DNA of 64,000 nucleotides from Diphasiastrum complanatum. Lineage: Eukaryota; Streptophyta; Lycopodiopsida; Lycopodiales; Lycopodiaceae. The notes under the pieces are model-generated. The model searched no databases. It saw only the letters and a list, made by a program, of their open reading frames with translations, and was not told the DNA's origin. The position numbers were made by a program, and so were the translations under genes. Position 1 is the first letter of the stretch. Each line of letters begins with the position of its first letter. The stretch spans positions 50,755,470 to 50,819,469 of the forward strand of contig CM055103.1 in the NCBI GenBank assembly GCA_029204225.1, in the 5' to 3' direction. Shown here piece by piece: positions 53,472-64,000 of this stretch.

Positions 53472-55407
53472 CCACCAATGTAGTATTTGTCTCTAGGGAT
53501 GTAATATTTCAAGAACATACATACTATGATTTCAAACAACCATCGATAAATGATGCTATGTCATTTCATCCTATTTTACGTAACATGGATTCTTCCAACA
53601 TTGATGTTCCTTTTACAGAACCTACAGCTACAGGTATAGGAGCCGAGCAGCCGACAGTACCTATCATCAGACCAGACCAAGCCAGCTCGAGCAGATATGG
53701 AGAAACTCAAGAAGAAGTATCATCGCATCCTAGTCAACCAAACGTCCGCAGATCCTCACGGACTCGGACAGTTCTTGAGAAGTATGCACCTCAATCATTC
53801 TGGACTTCATCAGAAGAACTAGAGAGCCTAGCCGAAGCAATTAACTCCAAGGATGTTTTGAAGTGACAAGAAGCTATGGAAATTGAGTACAACTCACTTT
53901 TGATGAATCAGACCTGGACACCGGTCGACTTCTCCACTCACAAGAGAGTTATCAACAACAAGTGGATCTTCAAGAAGAAGATCAACTCTGATGGTTCCAT
54001 TGCAAAATGGAAAGCACGGCTGATGGCTAAAGGATTCACTCAAGTCCAAGGAGTGGATTACCAAGAAATTTTTAGTCTTGTCGTCAAGATGCAGTCAATC
54101 AAGACTCTAATTGCGTTAGCAGCCGCGGAAGACCTCGAAATGCACCAAATGGATGTCAAGACAACATTTCTAAATGACAATGTCGAAGAGGAGCTGTATA
54201 TCTTCCAACCGGAAGGATTCGAGGTCAAAGGCCAAGAGCACAAAGTGTGCATGCTGCACAAAGCAATCTATGGTCTGAAACAGGCCGCAAGAGCATGGTT
54301 CGATAGAATCAACTCTTATCTCATTCAATTGGGATTTGCAAATAATTCAGCTGACTGTAATATTTATTCAAAGCATATAGGCACCAATTCAATTCACATA
54401 GCTCTTTATGTAGATGATACATTTATTTTGTCTAACGACACTTTTCTTCTACACACTATTAAGAGTGATCTGTCAAAGGAATTTGACATGACTGATTTAG
54501 GAGCTGTCCATTCTTTGCTAGGAATTCACATTACTAAAAATAGACTTCAGAAGAAGATCTAACTTAGCCAACATGCATATCTAAAAGGCATTTTAGAAAA
54601 ATTTCATATGTCTGATAGCAAACCAATTGATACTCCAATGGATCCAAGTATTGTATTGACTAAACCTTCTTGTGCTGAGACCGATAGTGAAGTACTCGAC
54701 TTAGCGAAGTACCCTTATCATTCACTAATTGGATCTCTAATGTATGCAATGCTGTGTCCAAGAATATACTGTTAGCACGTTAAGTCAATTCATGTCTAAT
54801 CCTAGGATCTCTCATTGGAAAGCGTTAAAGAGAGTGATGAGATATATTCAAGGAAGTTTAGACCACATCTTATGTTACGATGGAAATGCTATCGACCCAC
54901 TCATCTTGCGAGGCTACAACAACTCAGATTGGGGAGGAACAGTCTCTACCAGAAAATCTACCTCCAGTATCTGTTTCTATCTGGTAGGGGGACCGATTTC
55001 GTGGAACTCAAGGAGGCAGAAATCAGTTACGCTTTCTTCGACAGAGACAGAGTACATCGCAACATGCCAAGCTTCAAAAGAAGCTGTATGGATTAGGTTA
55101 TTATTTCACGACTTACATCACACTCAGTTTAATGCTACCACCATTCTGTGTGACAACATGAGTTGTATTTCACTGTCACTGAATCCCAAATTTCATGGCA
55201 AATCCAAGCACATAGAAATTCAGTATCATTTCATTCGAGAGAAAGTTTACTCAGGCAAGTGATCCTTCAATACTGCTCCACAACAGAAATGGTCGTAGAC
55301 ATCTTCACCAAAGCGCTTCCCAGGATCAAGCATCAGAAGTTCTTCGACATGCTGAACGTGACGCAGATACCAAGGCACCAACCTGACCTTAAGGGGGAGG
55401 GGGGACT
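53468..55407 (+). pseudogene. Ty1/copia pol: integrase end, reverse transcriptase, RNase H
   Basis: Starts with STNVVFVSRDVIFQEHTYYD, the post-integrase motif. TGA at 53864 separates it from an intact RT frame (53876-54562): WTPVDFSTHKRVINNKWIFK, KARLMAKGFTQVQGVDYQE, HQMDVKTTFLND, IYGLKQAARAWFDRI, YVDDTFILSND and DLGAVHSLLGIHI. Stops and a deletion precede RNase H (54780-55262): SHWKALKRVMRYIQGSLDH, YNNSDWGGTVSTRKSTSS, STETEYIATCQASKEA and KHIEIQYHFIREKV. The frame then shifts to MVVDIFTKALPRIKHQKFFD. The RT domain is one of the few uninterrupted TE domains here. Confidence 0.88.
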
Positions 55408-55580
55408 GTCGGAAATTAAGTCCACAGTTGTCTCCTTGGTGAATGACTAATTTCTATTTCATGATTCTTCCTGCGTGTTTTGATCATTGATCTAGTATTA
55501 GGTGAAACCAACTTTGGTTCTACGTCTGCTCAACTGGTATCGACAGGAATCACAAACTTAGACAACCAATTTATTTGAAG
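55408..55580 (+). repeat. Copia 3' LTR start
   Basis: TGTCGGAAATTAAG follows the purine tract TTAAGGGGGAGGGGGGAC. No clear end; probably truncated near 55580. Confidence 0.6.
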
Positions 55581-58365
55581 AACATTTACAATGGGCTTCC
55601 GGCTGATCTCCAACAAAGGGTAACCAATCCTATCATAATTTCAAGTTCAGATGTTAAGCTCAATAAACTTGAAGTCATTGAAGACTTGGCCATCTTCAAC
55701 AATTTCCACGAAATTAATATTTATAACAATTCTGCAGAAATACATTACTTTTTCGACAATATGTAGCCAATAACATCTATTGAAGTCCATAACAAAAGAA
55801 GTGATCAAATATCTAAAGTAGAATCAATAAGACAATGGTGAACATTCTACAAACACTTTAAGCCATGTCATGGAGATGGTTCTCTAGGCTAAATTTTCTT
55901 TGGGACAATTGTTGCAAGTTGCACAACGGGTGTTTGATTTGGTCAAGAGCCAGATGGAGTATCACATCTCCAAATGGGATCATCAATGCTAATAAATAGT
56001 GTAACATGCTTTGCAATGGAGACACCACATGTTCATGTCTATTCAACGAAGTATGATCTTGCACTAGTCACCATTATACATATTGATCATATGAAGTTTG
56101 AAAATGTGGAGATAGATGGTGGGTTTCGAATAACATCATGACAGGTTTTTAAGGACTCAAGGTTAAGAAGACTAATATGATCGTCAAGTGTCTTTTCAAT
56201 AAGAAAGACTTGCTACTTGATACATAAAGTAAACATTCTTAGTTGTATCACTAGATCATCGATATTGCTTTTGGAGTTTGATTTTGAAATTTGATTCAAG
56301 ATGGTGGAAAATGGAAAACTTATGATCAAGAATCGAATTTGTACAACTAGTTTCAGAGATAGGAATGACTTTCTTGATGCACATTTATATTCCATTGAAG
56401 CAATAGTCAAGATTGCTTTAGCATGGTATGGTGATTTGCATTTTTGTATGACGACGTGTGCTTTTCCCTTTGCCTATACAAGACTTCAAAAGAAATATCT
56501 GACAAGAAAATCAAGATGCTAACACTAATTGATTATGTTTTGCATATTACGGTACCTGATAACATATTGCATAGATGCATTCTACCAAAAGAACAAGAGT
56601 CCTACCATTTGTTCACATTCATGCTAGATAGGGCTATTTTGCATCATAGATAATAACTAGAAAATTGCTACAATCGAGTGTTGTTGGCCAACCTTATGGA
56701 AAAAAAAAATTCTACAAGAGCTATAAAATTTGTCAATGGTCGAGAAAGTCATTGCAATCTAGCTACATGTTGCTTCTAGTATTGTAGTCTATAGGGCCAT
56801 TCATATGACAATGATTGAATTTTATCAACCACTTATCTAAACCATCCTCCCAAGGACATCAATATTACAATGGTGATCACATATCACTATTAAGAATGGG
56901 TCGAAGTCAAGGCACTAAAGGATAACGCTCGGGAAAGCACTACCATAATTTTGTAAGGACGAATCATTACATGGTTTGAGTGAGCACTTGAACTAGTTTC
57001 TAATAGAGGTGGACATATTTTGAACAATCTTGCAAGTACTTGGTATGTACCATGCCACCACTATGTATGTGGACTAGACGCTCCATCTCCATGCTTGTGC
57101 CAAATGACACAATATGCCAATTCTCAAATAGTGCACCCCTGTCAACCTATCCCATCCTAGTGTCTCTAATTCTATGCACAATGTTGATTTTTAGTGCACC
57201 TGGCTTTTTACCATGCACCACCAATACTTTTGGAAATTTAATAAGGGTGTCCAACAATTTTGGCTCAAGCTATCATGATGTAATCTTGGTGCTTCTAGCC
57301 ATGCTACAAATAGTGGATGTCCTACTATGGAGCTAGCATACCACTTGCTTTGGAGGTGGCTCCAAAAAAATGAATTTTCTTACAAAGATTTTGTCACTAC
57401 TTCATGCTATGACTATGAAATATGGTACTCAAAATCATTTGTGCATGGTATGCTCCTAGGAGGAAGATGACAAAAAAAATTCAGATTTTATTCTATATCA
57501 ACCTTTGAAATTTGCTACAAAGAAGTTTTGATATTTTCAAAAAAATCTAGCCTGTTTGATTCTCAAAATCTCATTAGAGGGCAACATGCATCAATGATGC
57601 ATACATCTGAGGTACAATAAGTAGGTCAACGGGTTGTGTTTATAACAACTATGATCACTATAAGCCAATGGTTTGCCATCCCTATGAGTCAACAATATAT
57701 TGCTTGTACAACTACTTTTCTTGGCAAGGGTCTTTTATAAGACTTTTGGCCCATAATGAGCATTGATTCAAAAGCAAAGTTCAGCCTTACAATCACCCTA
57801 TTCAATCCATCTTGACAAGAGTGTTGAAGTGATCATAGTATTCTATCCTCTAGTGATTGTGCAAATTGTTCCCACTCCTAACACCCATGCATCACTACCA
57901 TTCAACTCTAGTTCTAGTCAAAATTGATTGTGCATGCACTGAAGTTATTTTAGGCAAAAGGATTCCCTTACCTTAATGGGACTCTCTTAACCTAAAGTTA
58001 GAGGCTACTTAAGCTAAGTTGATTAACAACAATAATCCTAACCAAGAAATTTAGAGTAGCTTGATGCATAGGCTATTGGCTTCAAATGCAATTGATTGAT
58101 TGCAACTGTGATGTTGACGTGATCAAAGTATTCCCATTTAAAAGATTTTACTTGATCTTCAGAACTTCTCATCATATAGCACAAACATGCGACACATTCA
58201 TCACAAACTTCTCAAGTTATGCCTAGGAAAAATTTCATGCTAATGTTATTGCTTGCCTCAAAACAAAAGTAAATGAAATCCCACCAAATGTTGTTTGTCA
58301 AGCAACAAGAGCAAATTTGAAGATAGTTGAGTAAGTTGTAAGAAACTTGTAGCTAATGGTAGCTA
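55581..58365. other. Unassigned intergenic sequence
   Basis: About 2.8 kb of AT-rich sequence. Short frames such as 55575-55766 (NGLPADLQQRV) and 56301-56653 do not match a family I know. Probably decayed mobile DNA. Confidence 0.4.
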
Positions 58366-58394
58366 GGTTTGAATCTTCCCTTGGAAACCAAGAA
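58366..58394 (+). repeat. SINE-like tail related to 28823-28905
   Basis: GGTTTGAATCTTCCCTTGG followed by AAACCAAGAA matches the B-box and tail of the tRNA-derived insert at 28 kb (minus strand). The A-box half is not recognisable. Confidence 0.5.
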
Positions 58395-58892
58395 GTGTTA
58401 TTTGGTAATTATGTTAGTTATATGCCTTGAGCATTTCATGTTGATGAAGAATATTCTGACTAAGAGATGCGTGTAATGTAGGAGGGCACCTTTGCAAACA
58501 AAAAAGGTACAACATTTTTACTAGAAGATGCGTGCCAAATTACTAGAACAACTTTGCAGCCTTTACAGATATTTATAAGCAGCTGTTCTCTTTGGAATCG
58601 AAATCTAAATTGGAGCATTAAGAAAATTTAGGCGTAGCTACTACCACCTTCAGTTCCCAATGAAACTTCCTGATTCCAGGTACAAGCAACCAGCAACCTT
58701 TATTCCTATGCTTCTGCGCTATACACAAACTGTCACAGTGAACTAAAAACTGTTAAAGAGATTAGTCCCATTTCGTGAACTAAGTCCTAGGTAAAGCTAT
58801 GAAGATCATCATTTATTTGTTCACGGCATCCTGGGATCTGCTAATTTCTACAGAACTGTGGTCTATGAATTGAAAAGAGAGCTTGTTCTCTT

Positions 58893-59562
58893 TCAACCAG
58901 AAAACTGAACGTATCGATCAGAGGAATGATATTCCCGCCAACCCAAAGATTTTGACTTCGAGCCTCTGAACATGGAAGGAACTCCACACATTCCATGCAG
59001 CAACCCTGTCATCCAGGAGGTTCTCATCGAAGGCAGGGAGAAATCTGATTTTGCACCGGAGGTAATAATTTTCCTTGCATTCCCTGACAAAACGCTATTC
59101 TTCCATTGCTCAGCCATATATTCCATAACAGCTTCATGACTGTGCTCTACAACCTGAGCAGGAGGTATGGCAAGAGGATTCCCATCCAGTCTAAGGGTTT
59201 CTAATGTTTGCAGCTTTCCAAGTGAGGCAGGTAGCTGTCTGATTTGGTTATAACTCAAGTCAAGACTTCTTAAAGAAACAAGATCCCCAATAGAATCTGG
59301 TAAACCAGCAAGATTGTTGAAGTTGCTACTAGCGTTCAATATCTCCAGATTTGTTAAGTTCCCAAGAGAAGCTGGTAACGATATCAACTTGTTGAATTGC
59401 ACCTCTAAATGCTTTAATGATTTCATCTCACAAAGTGAAGATGGAAGAGCACTGAGTCTATTTAACTGAAGAGAAAGCCTTTGTAGGTTAAGGAATGTTG
59501 ACCCAAAATTTGCTGGCAAGGATTCCAGTTGGTTGAAACTCGCATCAAGTTCGAGCAAAGCA
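58893..59562 (-). CDS. PIRL: PIRL last exon
   Basis: The acceptor GTGGCAG precedes TGCTTTGCTCG. The first base completes an AGT codon with the preceding exon (NC-S-ALLELDASFN). It holds LRRs 5-10, the SSNFNNLAGLPDSIGDL block typical of the family, and the C-terminal tail with TGA at 58893-58895. Confidence 0.9.
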
Positions 59563-61295
59563 CTGCCACAAGTTAAACATTATTTATTTATGTAGCTCAT
59601 TATAGAAAAGATTGTGGCCAAAACATTAAAAAAGAAAGGATCAGATTTTCGTGTCCATAACACTTACAAATGCCAGAATCAGACGTGACTCGTAATAATG
59701 ATGTGGCAAATTTCTAGAGAGAAGAGTAGGAGCCAGACCTGCAGTTTCCGATATTATCTGGAAAGCACTTCAACTGATTTCCTGAAACATTTAATATCTT
59801 GAGCTTGCTTAACATCCCGATACAATCCGGTAATGCATTTAGGTGGTTGGAATGGAGGTCAAGAACCACGAGGTTGACAAATGCAGAAATTGAATCTGGT
59901 ATAGCCTGCATAGGACGAGAAACTCTTGAACTTCTTATAATCAATATCCCCTTTTCTTCAGCACTAAGAAAGCTCTAAAATAAAAGGAATCCTCTTTGAA
60001 GATAACGCTGAGGGATTCTAGACGACGCTTTAAACTCTCATTATTGCAATTGAAGTAAAATTTGATGTGAAATCAATTATAAAAGCTCGACTCACTTAAT
60101 TCGGGCATCGACCAACAAAACAAGCTATTTTCCTGAGATTTGGAGTTTGTGTGATACCTCCAACTGGTTCTTAGACAGATTTAAAGTTTTCAAAGAAGTG
60201 ATGCTCCCAAACGAATCTGGTAAGCGTTTCAATTGACGATTGCTCAAATTCAATGTGTCGTTTGCTTTGCGCACGCTTCGATTATGTCCAGTTCCTGCTT
60301 CGTCCCCTATGGACAGATGCATGACCGGATTTTTAGCTAAGTATGATCCAACGTCGTGAGCTTCCTTAGCATTCACGGATACGTTTTCATCCACCCAGTC
60401 CAATGCATTTGCCTGATTTACTGCTCCATAAGCGGAATTCTTTTCTTCCAGTGACTCTCGGACTTTATTCTCAATTTTAGTCTTCGTCTTCTGAAACATA
60501 CAGCCAACAATAAAATATTCCATCAGTTGAAGGTAAACGTTCTTTCTGTTTCACGATGCACAATCTTAACCAAACCTCCTCCGGTACCGCGATGCATACC
60601 TTAACCAGCCGTCGTTGAAACTTCAGCTTTATGTTCTCAAATTTATCTTATTTTCAAGGCAGACGGAGCGACTCAAATTTGTCTTATTTTCAAGGCAGAT
60701 GGAACGAGAACCTATACCGTTTGACGTCTATTACTAATTTTTTATTTTGACATATTAACCATTACATTCTAGAAACGTCCACGATTTGATAGAGAACAGG
60801 AAACTGACGAAGACTCTGCTCAGTTCTTATTTCAAGGAGCGAAAATTCGAACCCTGATTGTGTAATTATAGCACATTCTAAAAAGGCTTACTATATTTTA
60901 CATCTGCGAACGAGAAAATTACAGAACTTGCTCAACCAAGTGTTGATATTGAAGCCCGAGGGTGTGTTATCACGCTATTTGTGGCAAGCACGCAACACCT
61001 CTTGTCAGGCAAACGATCCCAAGCATCTGGCAAAGCAGCACTTGCCATGCAAAAACGATCCCAAGCATCTGCTCAAGTGACATGATAACATTGAAGCCCG
61101 AGAATGATAATATCAGGAAAATGTTTACAAAATTTTGAGAAAAACCTGTGAAGATGTCCATGCACTTGGAGATTGGGGGTTTGTGTCTTCATTCAGCAGC
61201 CATGTCGGCTGGTTCACAATGCCATCCTGCTGTGGACGCGACCGAAGCATGATGCCAATATCCTCAACGCCGAAGGATGCTGCTGCTGCTGCCAT
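58893..61295 (-). CDS. PIRL: Plant intracellular Ras-group-related LRR protein (PIRL)
   Basis: Minus-strand exons 60490-60158, 59905-59739 and 59562-58893 join in phase with GT-AG borders. A tentative first exon is 61295-61146. The model has about 439 residues, within the PIRL range. Ten leucine-rich repeats of the Ras-group type (x-L-x-x-L-P-x-x-I/L) run from TLNLSNRQLKRLPDSF through LDASFNQLESLPANFG and QLNRLSALPSSL to LDGNPLAIPP. The PIRL hallmark EAVMEYMAEQWKN follows, then a basic/Ser tail ending SSDRYVQFSG. PIRLs are cytosolic or nuclear scaffold-like proteins without kinase or NB domains, and some Arabidopsis members act in pollen development. All joined exons are open. No promoter element was assigned. 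Confidence 0.88.
59739..59905 (-). CDS. PIRL: PIRL middle exon
   Basis: Encodes AIPDSISAFVNLVVLDLHSN and LNVSGNQLKCFPDNIGNC between acceptor CTATGCAG and donor GTCTGG. It holds LRRs 2-4. Confidence 0.9.
60158..60490 (-). CDS. PIRL: PIRL exon with N-terminal region and first LRR
   Basis: 111 codons in phase 0 between acceptor TGTTTCAG and donor GTATCA. It begins KTKTKIENKVRESLEEKNSA, an acidic/charged N-terminal region, and ends TLNLSKNQLE. An ATG at 60523 upstream of the acceptor could serve as an alternative start if this is the first exon. Confidence 0.8.
61146..61295 (-). CDS. PIRL: Possible PIRL first coding exon
   Basis: Fifty codons from ATG 61295: MAAAAASFGVEDIGIMLRSR, then QPTWLLNEDTNP and SAWTSSQ, followed by donor GTTTTT. 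It ends in phase 0, matching the next exon. The poly-Ala run is encoded by GCA/GCT repeats. No family motif confirms it; it could belong to another gene or to none. Confidence 0.4.
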
Positions 61296-61325
61296 CAAGA
61301 TCGACAATGGCAGCCCCTCGATCAC

Positions 61326-62152
61326 GATTCAATTGTGACGAATGGATCGATGATCGACCTTGGGCCGCCATCGAAGAGTGAAAAATGCTTTCTCCTCTTG
61401 GATCTTATATTTTTTTTCAATTTTGAAAGCATGCTTTGCTTCTTCTTCTTCTATAGCAGCACGTGATGTTTTCGAGCTTTCGGCTTGGGTGGAGCCTTGG
61501 AGGTGGCGTGCAAATAAATGTATGCTACCTCAAGTAATTGGGGAGCCCACCCGTGACCCCACAACCAGGGCCAAGGAACAATGCCCATGATATATATACT
61601 TCACTTGGTTCTCTCCATGAGCTAGGATGACAATTTTCACGAACCACGATCTCCAACGCGATATCCAACAACTTGCCTTTCTCTCTAGCAACAAGGCCAT
61701 GTTCTCCTGATCCAACAACTTGCCACTCGAGTAGTTTTGTTTCATTTTCTAAGGAGGAGATTCCGATTTCAACAATCTGATGTTGCTAGAGTGTCTTTAA
61801 CAAGAGAATTAGGTATCATCAGTGCGAAAGTTTCAAGAGGTGGAAGGGGGGCCTGTGTGGTGTGCACATTAAGTGTGCAAAGCCCCAAACCTCAACATTG
61901 GTTGAGGGGATGCTCGGGTCTCTTGTAAATTCCCCTTTGACACTATGACTTGTGTGGCTGTCATCTTCAAAGGGTGAGGGGTGGTTTACATACCAAGTAG
62001 ACCTCACTCCTAGAAGTCCCTTTTCTTGTTCCACTCCATATTGGGTTTCCTAGTTCACGCTTGTCAATAATCACACTATCATTAGCATGAACACCATTAA
62101 CAACATAAGAAGGAGAGAAAACCACACAACACTATACTAAATAAAAAGTAAA

Positions 62153-62156
<4 letters not shown>
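61326..62156. other. Intergenic sequence
   Basis: No gene recognised. Likely PIRL upstream region and decayed LTR material (3' LTR body of the minus-strand copia starting at 62511). Confidence 0.35.

Positions 62157-62198
<42 letters not shown>
62157..62198. repeat. (GA)n microsatellite
   Basis: About 21 GA units. Confidence 0.95.
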
Positions 62199-62201
<3 letters not shown>

Positions 62202-62511
62202 AGGGGTTTAGGAGTTGACTTACAGTCTAAAGTACAACTAGCTCAACTTACACTGAAAAGAGTGAAAAGCAAAGTTTAGCATTGAAATCAATGCTCGTAA
62301 AAAAGTTTCAAACTAACCATATAAAAAACCCACAAAACTATTCTGGAATCAGTAAAAAGGTTAAAATAAACCCTAAAGCCTAAGATTTATAACTAAAATC
62401 GAGCCATGTAAAAACCCTACAAATCTAAAATGAAGCGGTAAGAAATGAATTTCAACAGCTGGGTTGTTTGTATTTGTCAGTTTTTTGCGAGCACTGATTA
62501 AAATTCTAACA

Positions 62512-63010
62512 CTCTCTCAATGATAAAAGTGCACTTGAAATCTTTCGAAATTTATTCTACCTAATGACTTGGTAAAACTATATGCCACTTGATCTTTAGA
62601 TTTACAAAAAACAAGATCAATGGCACCATCAAGTATTTTTTCTCGATCAAAATTTCCAAGTATCTTCATGTGTTTTGTCCAAGCATATAAAATTAGAATT
62701 TTAGCATGGTAAATACATTGAAAAATAAGTGCTTAGTATCCAAATTCATAATTTAGCCGCTACTCACATCTATTTTCACATGAAGAAATTTAGCTACAAC
62801 CCATGTTGCATATAAATTAGTAACTACTAAAGTATTTTGATAGCCTTTTGTGCATGCTAGTATAACTTTCAAATGAAGTATTTTTCTCCACATTGAAAGG
62901 TTCAATGGGCTATAATGGCTTAGTGCCAAGGACAGGATGCCATAGTTTTGCTTTGATTTTTTAAACACACAAAATTTATGATGATTGACTATATCCCCCC
63001 AAAACACTAG
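62512..63010 (-). pseudogene. Copia RNase H C-terminus, degraded, with LTR start at 62511
   Basis: On the minus strand a broken RNase H end can be read: LDGAIDLVFCKSKDQVAYSF, then TKSLGRINFERFQVHF, the usual copia C-terminus. It is followed by TGTTAGAATTTTAATCAG at 62511, the expected LTR start. The upstream part to 63010 is more decayed. Confidence 0.7.
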
Positions 63011-63261
63011 CCACCAAGCTTCATAATGCCTAGTTTGTTATTTTAAGCCCCACTTCTTTTTTCATAATGCCTTGTTCTAATCACTATTAAGTCTCATGGA
63101 GATGTAAACACCTTCTCAATATTTCAAATGGTATGCAAGACCTTGCTTTCAAGATTATTATTGAAATGATGCAAAAATGTACCAATGCTAATATAAGGAT
63201 TAGCATAGCATGTTCTTTTTTTATGTGGAAAATAAATATTCATCTGACACCAAATCCACAC

Positions 63262-63391
<130 letters not shown>

Positions 63392-63398
63392 AAAAAAA

Positions 63399-63513
63399 TG
63401 CGTTATCAGAAATGAGCTCTGATGCCATGTCGTAAAACGATGCGTTATCAGAACTGAGCTCTGATACCATGTCGTAAAACGATGCGTTATCAGAAATGAG
63501 CTCTGACAGAATG
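63399..63513 (-). repeat. 42-bp tandem repeat carrying a retroelement primer-binding site
   Basis: CGTTATCAGAAATGAGCTCTG starts at 63401, 63443 and 63485 (42-base period). Each unit holds GAGCTCTGATACCATGT or a variant, the complement of TGGTATCAGAGC, so the minus strand has three primer-site-like copies in a row. Confidence 0.85.
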
Positions 63514-63649
63514 TCAAAAATGGTTAGGTTAGCAGCGGAAGTAGACCAATGGACGGTTGTAGATCGGAAGTGCAACAGTTACCAACAATAATCAAGATGA
63601 ATAAACAATATTAATGCTCAATAGAACAAACCAGTAGTGGGCAAAAATG

Positions 63650-63830
63650 TACTCTTGTCACTACCTTAGAGAAAACGTGCAAAGCAAGGAAGTGTCATTG
63701 GTTTACTGCAAGACATATTTTATGGCAGCAGATTAATTCACAAAAGCTCTATCAAAGGAGCACCATCTCAGATTTAACGACATGCTAAATCTGAAGATCA
63801 AAGTTTTTCAAGATCCACATTAAGGGGGAG
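63650..63830 (+). pseudogene. Copia RNase H C-terminus
   Basis: The plus strand reads SKEVSLVYCKTYFMAAD, TKALSKEHHLRFNDMLNLKI and KVFQDPH then a stop, the C-terminus of a copia polyprotein. A frame slip lies near 63735. It is followed by the purine tract TTAAGGGGGAG. Confidence 0.75.
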
Positions 63831-64000
63831 TGTTGGATTTTTATGATCAGGTCCAAAATCCATTCAATAATGAGCATCCTGAAAATCTGTCGAAGTCCGA
63901 CTCCATCGACTTCGAAGTCATTGAAGTCACCGAAGTCATCGACTTCATCGACTTTGACTTCTCCCATGTATATACTTAACTGACCCCATTGACATCGAAG
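63831..64000 (+). repeat. Copia 3' LTR, cut by the window end
   Basis: TGTTGGATTTTTATGATC follows the purine tract. From 63893 it contains alternating GAAGTC and GACTTC words. Confidence 0.75.

Noticed and set aside
61276-61292. Trinucleotide (GCT)n expansion
   Set aside because: Only five units; it simply encodes the alanine run of the tentative PIRL exon.
63399-63513. CRISPR array
   Set aside because: Three head-to-tail 42-base units without unique spacers in a plant genome; the unit is a retroelement primer-site region.

Overview
This is a nuclear segment of a plant genome dominated by transposable elements. Two host genes are visible. One is PSMD5/S5b, a 26S proteasome assembly factor, whose coding sequence is split by introns of 6-11 kb. 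The other is a plant-type intracellular Ras-group leucine-rich-repeat protein (PIRL). The PIRL family, the Ty1/copia and Ty3/gypsy elements with plant-type primer sites, and the Ac-like hAT element all point to a land plant. Very large introns, long (GA)n arrays and an L1-like LINE would suit a seed-free plant or gymnosperm (for example a fern), but that narrower placement is inference.

Layout. 1-3410: nested LINE fragments, two of them ending in (TC)n tails, plus one copy of a short charged ORF that recurs at 19 kb. 3879-29279 (+): the C-terminal half of PSMD5 in seven exons (about 235 codons, all open). Its 5' exons are left of the window. Its introns hold a GC-rich short mobile element with a 9-bp target duplication (7.4 kb), a hAT element with an unusually long AT-hook tail and a convergent small gene (13.0-20.0 kb), repeats built from GGAAC/GTTCC words, a hAT remnant (23.5 kb), LINE and copia fragments (26-27 kb), and an 83-bp tRNA-derived retroposon with a 17-bp target duplication sitting 37 bp before an exon.

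31.6-53.5 kb: a nest of LTR retrotransposons. Two related minus-strand gypsy copies (A, 32.45-44.04 kb; B, 46.61-51.75 kb) share a leader rich in GCGAGAGTT/AACTCTCGC words. Copy A was hit by a solo LTR (39761-40611, TSD CGTTT) and by a nearly complete copia element (34002-39487). That copia element keeps gag and protease, but its pol is replaced by a long open frame with only traces of reverse transcriptase. A copia fragment in the order RT-RNaseH-LTR-gag lies between the two gypsy copies. A chromovirus 3' end lies at 52.45-53.47 kb.

53.5-55.6 kb: plus-strand copia RT/RNaseH and 3' LTR start. 55.6-58.88 kb: no recognisable gene. 58893-61295 (-): PIRL, three confident exons and one tentative 5' exon. 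61.3-64 kb: copia 3' ends on both strands, a (TC)n array and a 42-bp tandem repeat containing a retroelement primer-binding site.

The two host genes have no visible functional link. Coding exons of PSMD5 and PIRL are intact, whereas nearly every TE reading frame carries stops or frameshifts. All statements rest on reading the sequence; no database search was run.
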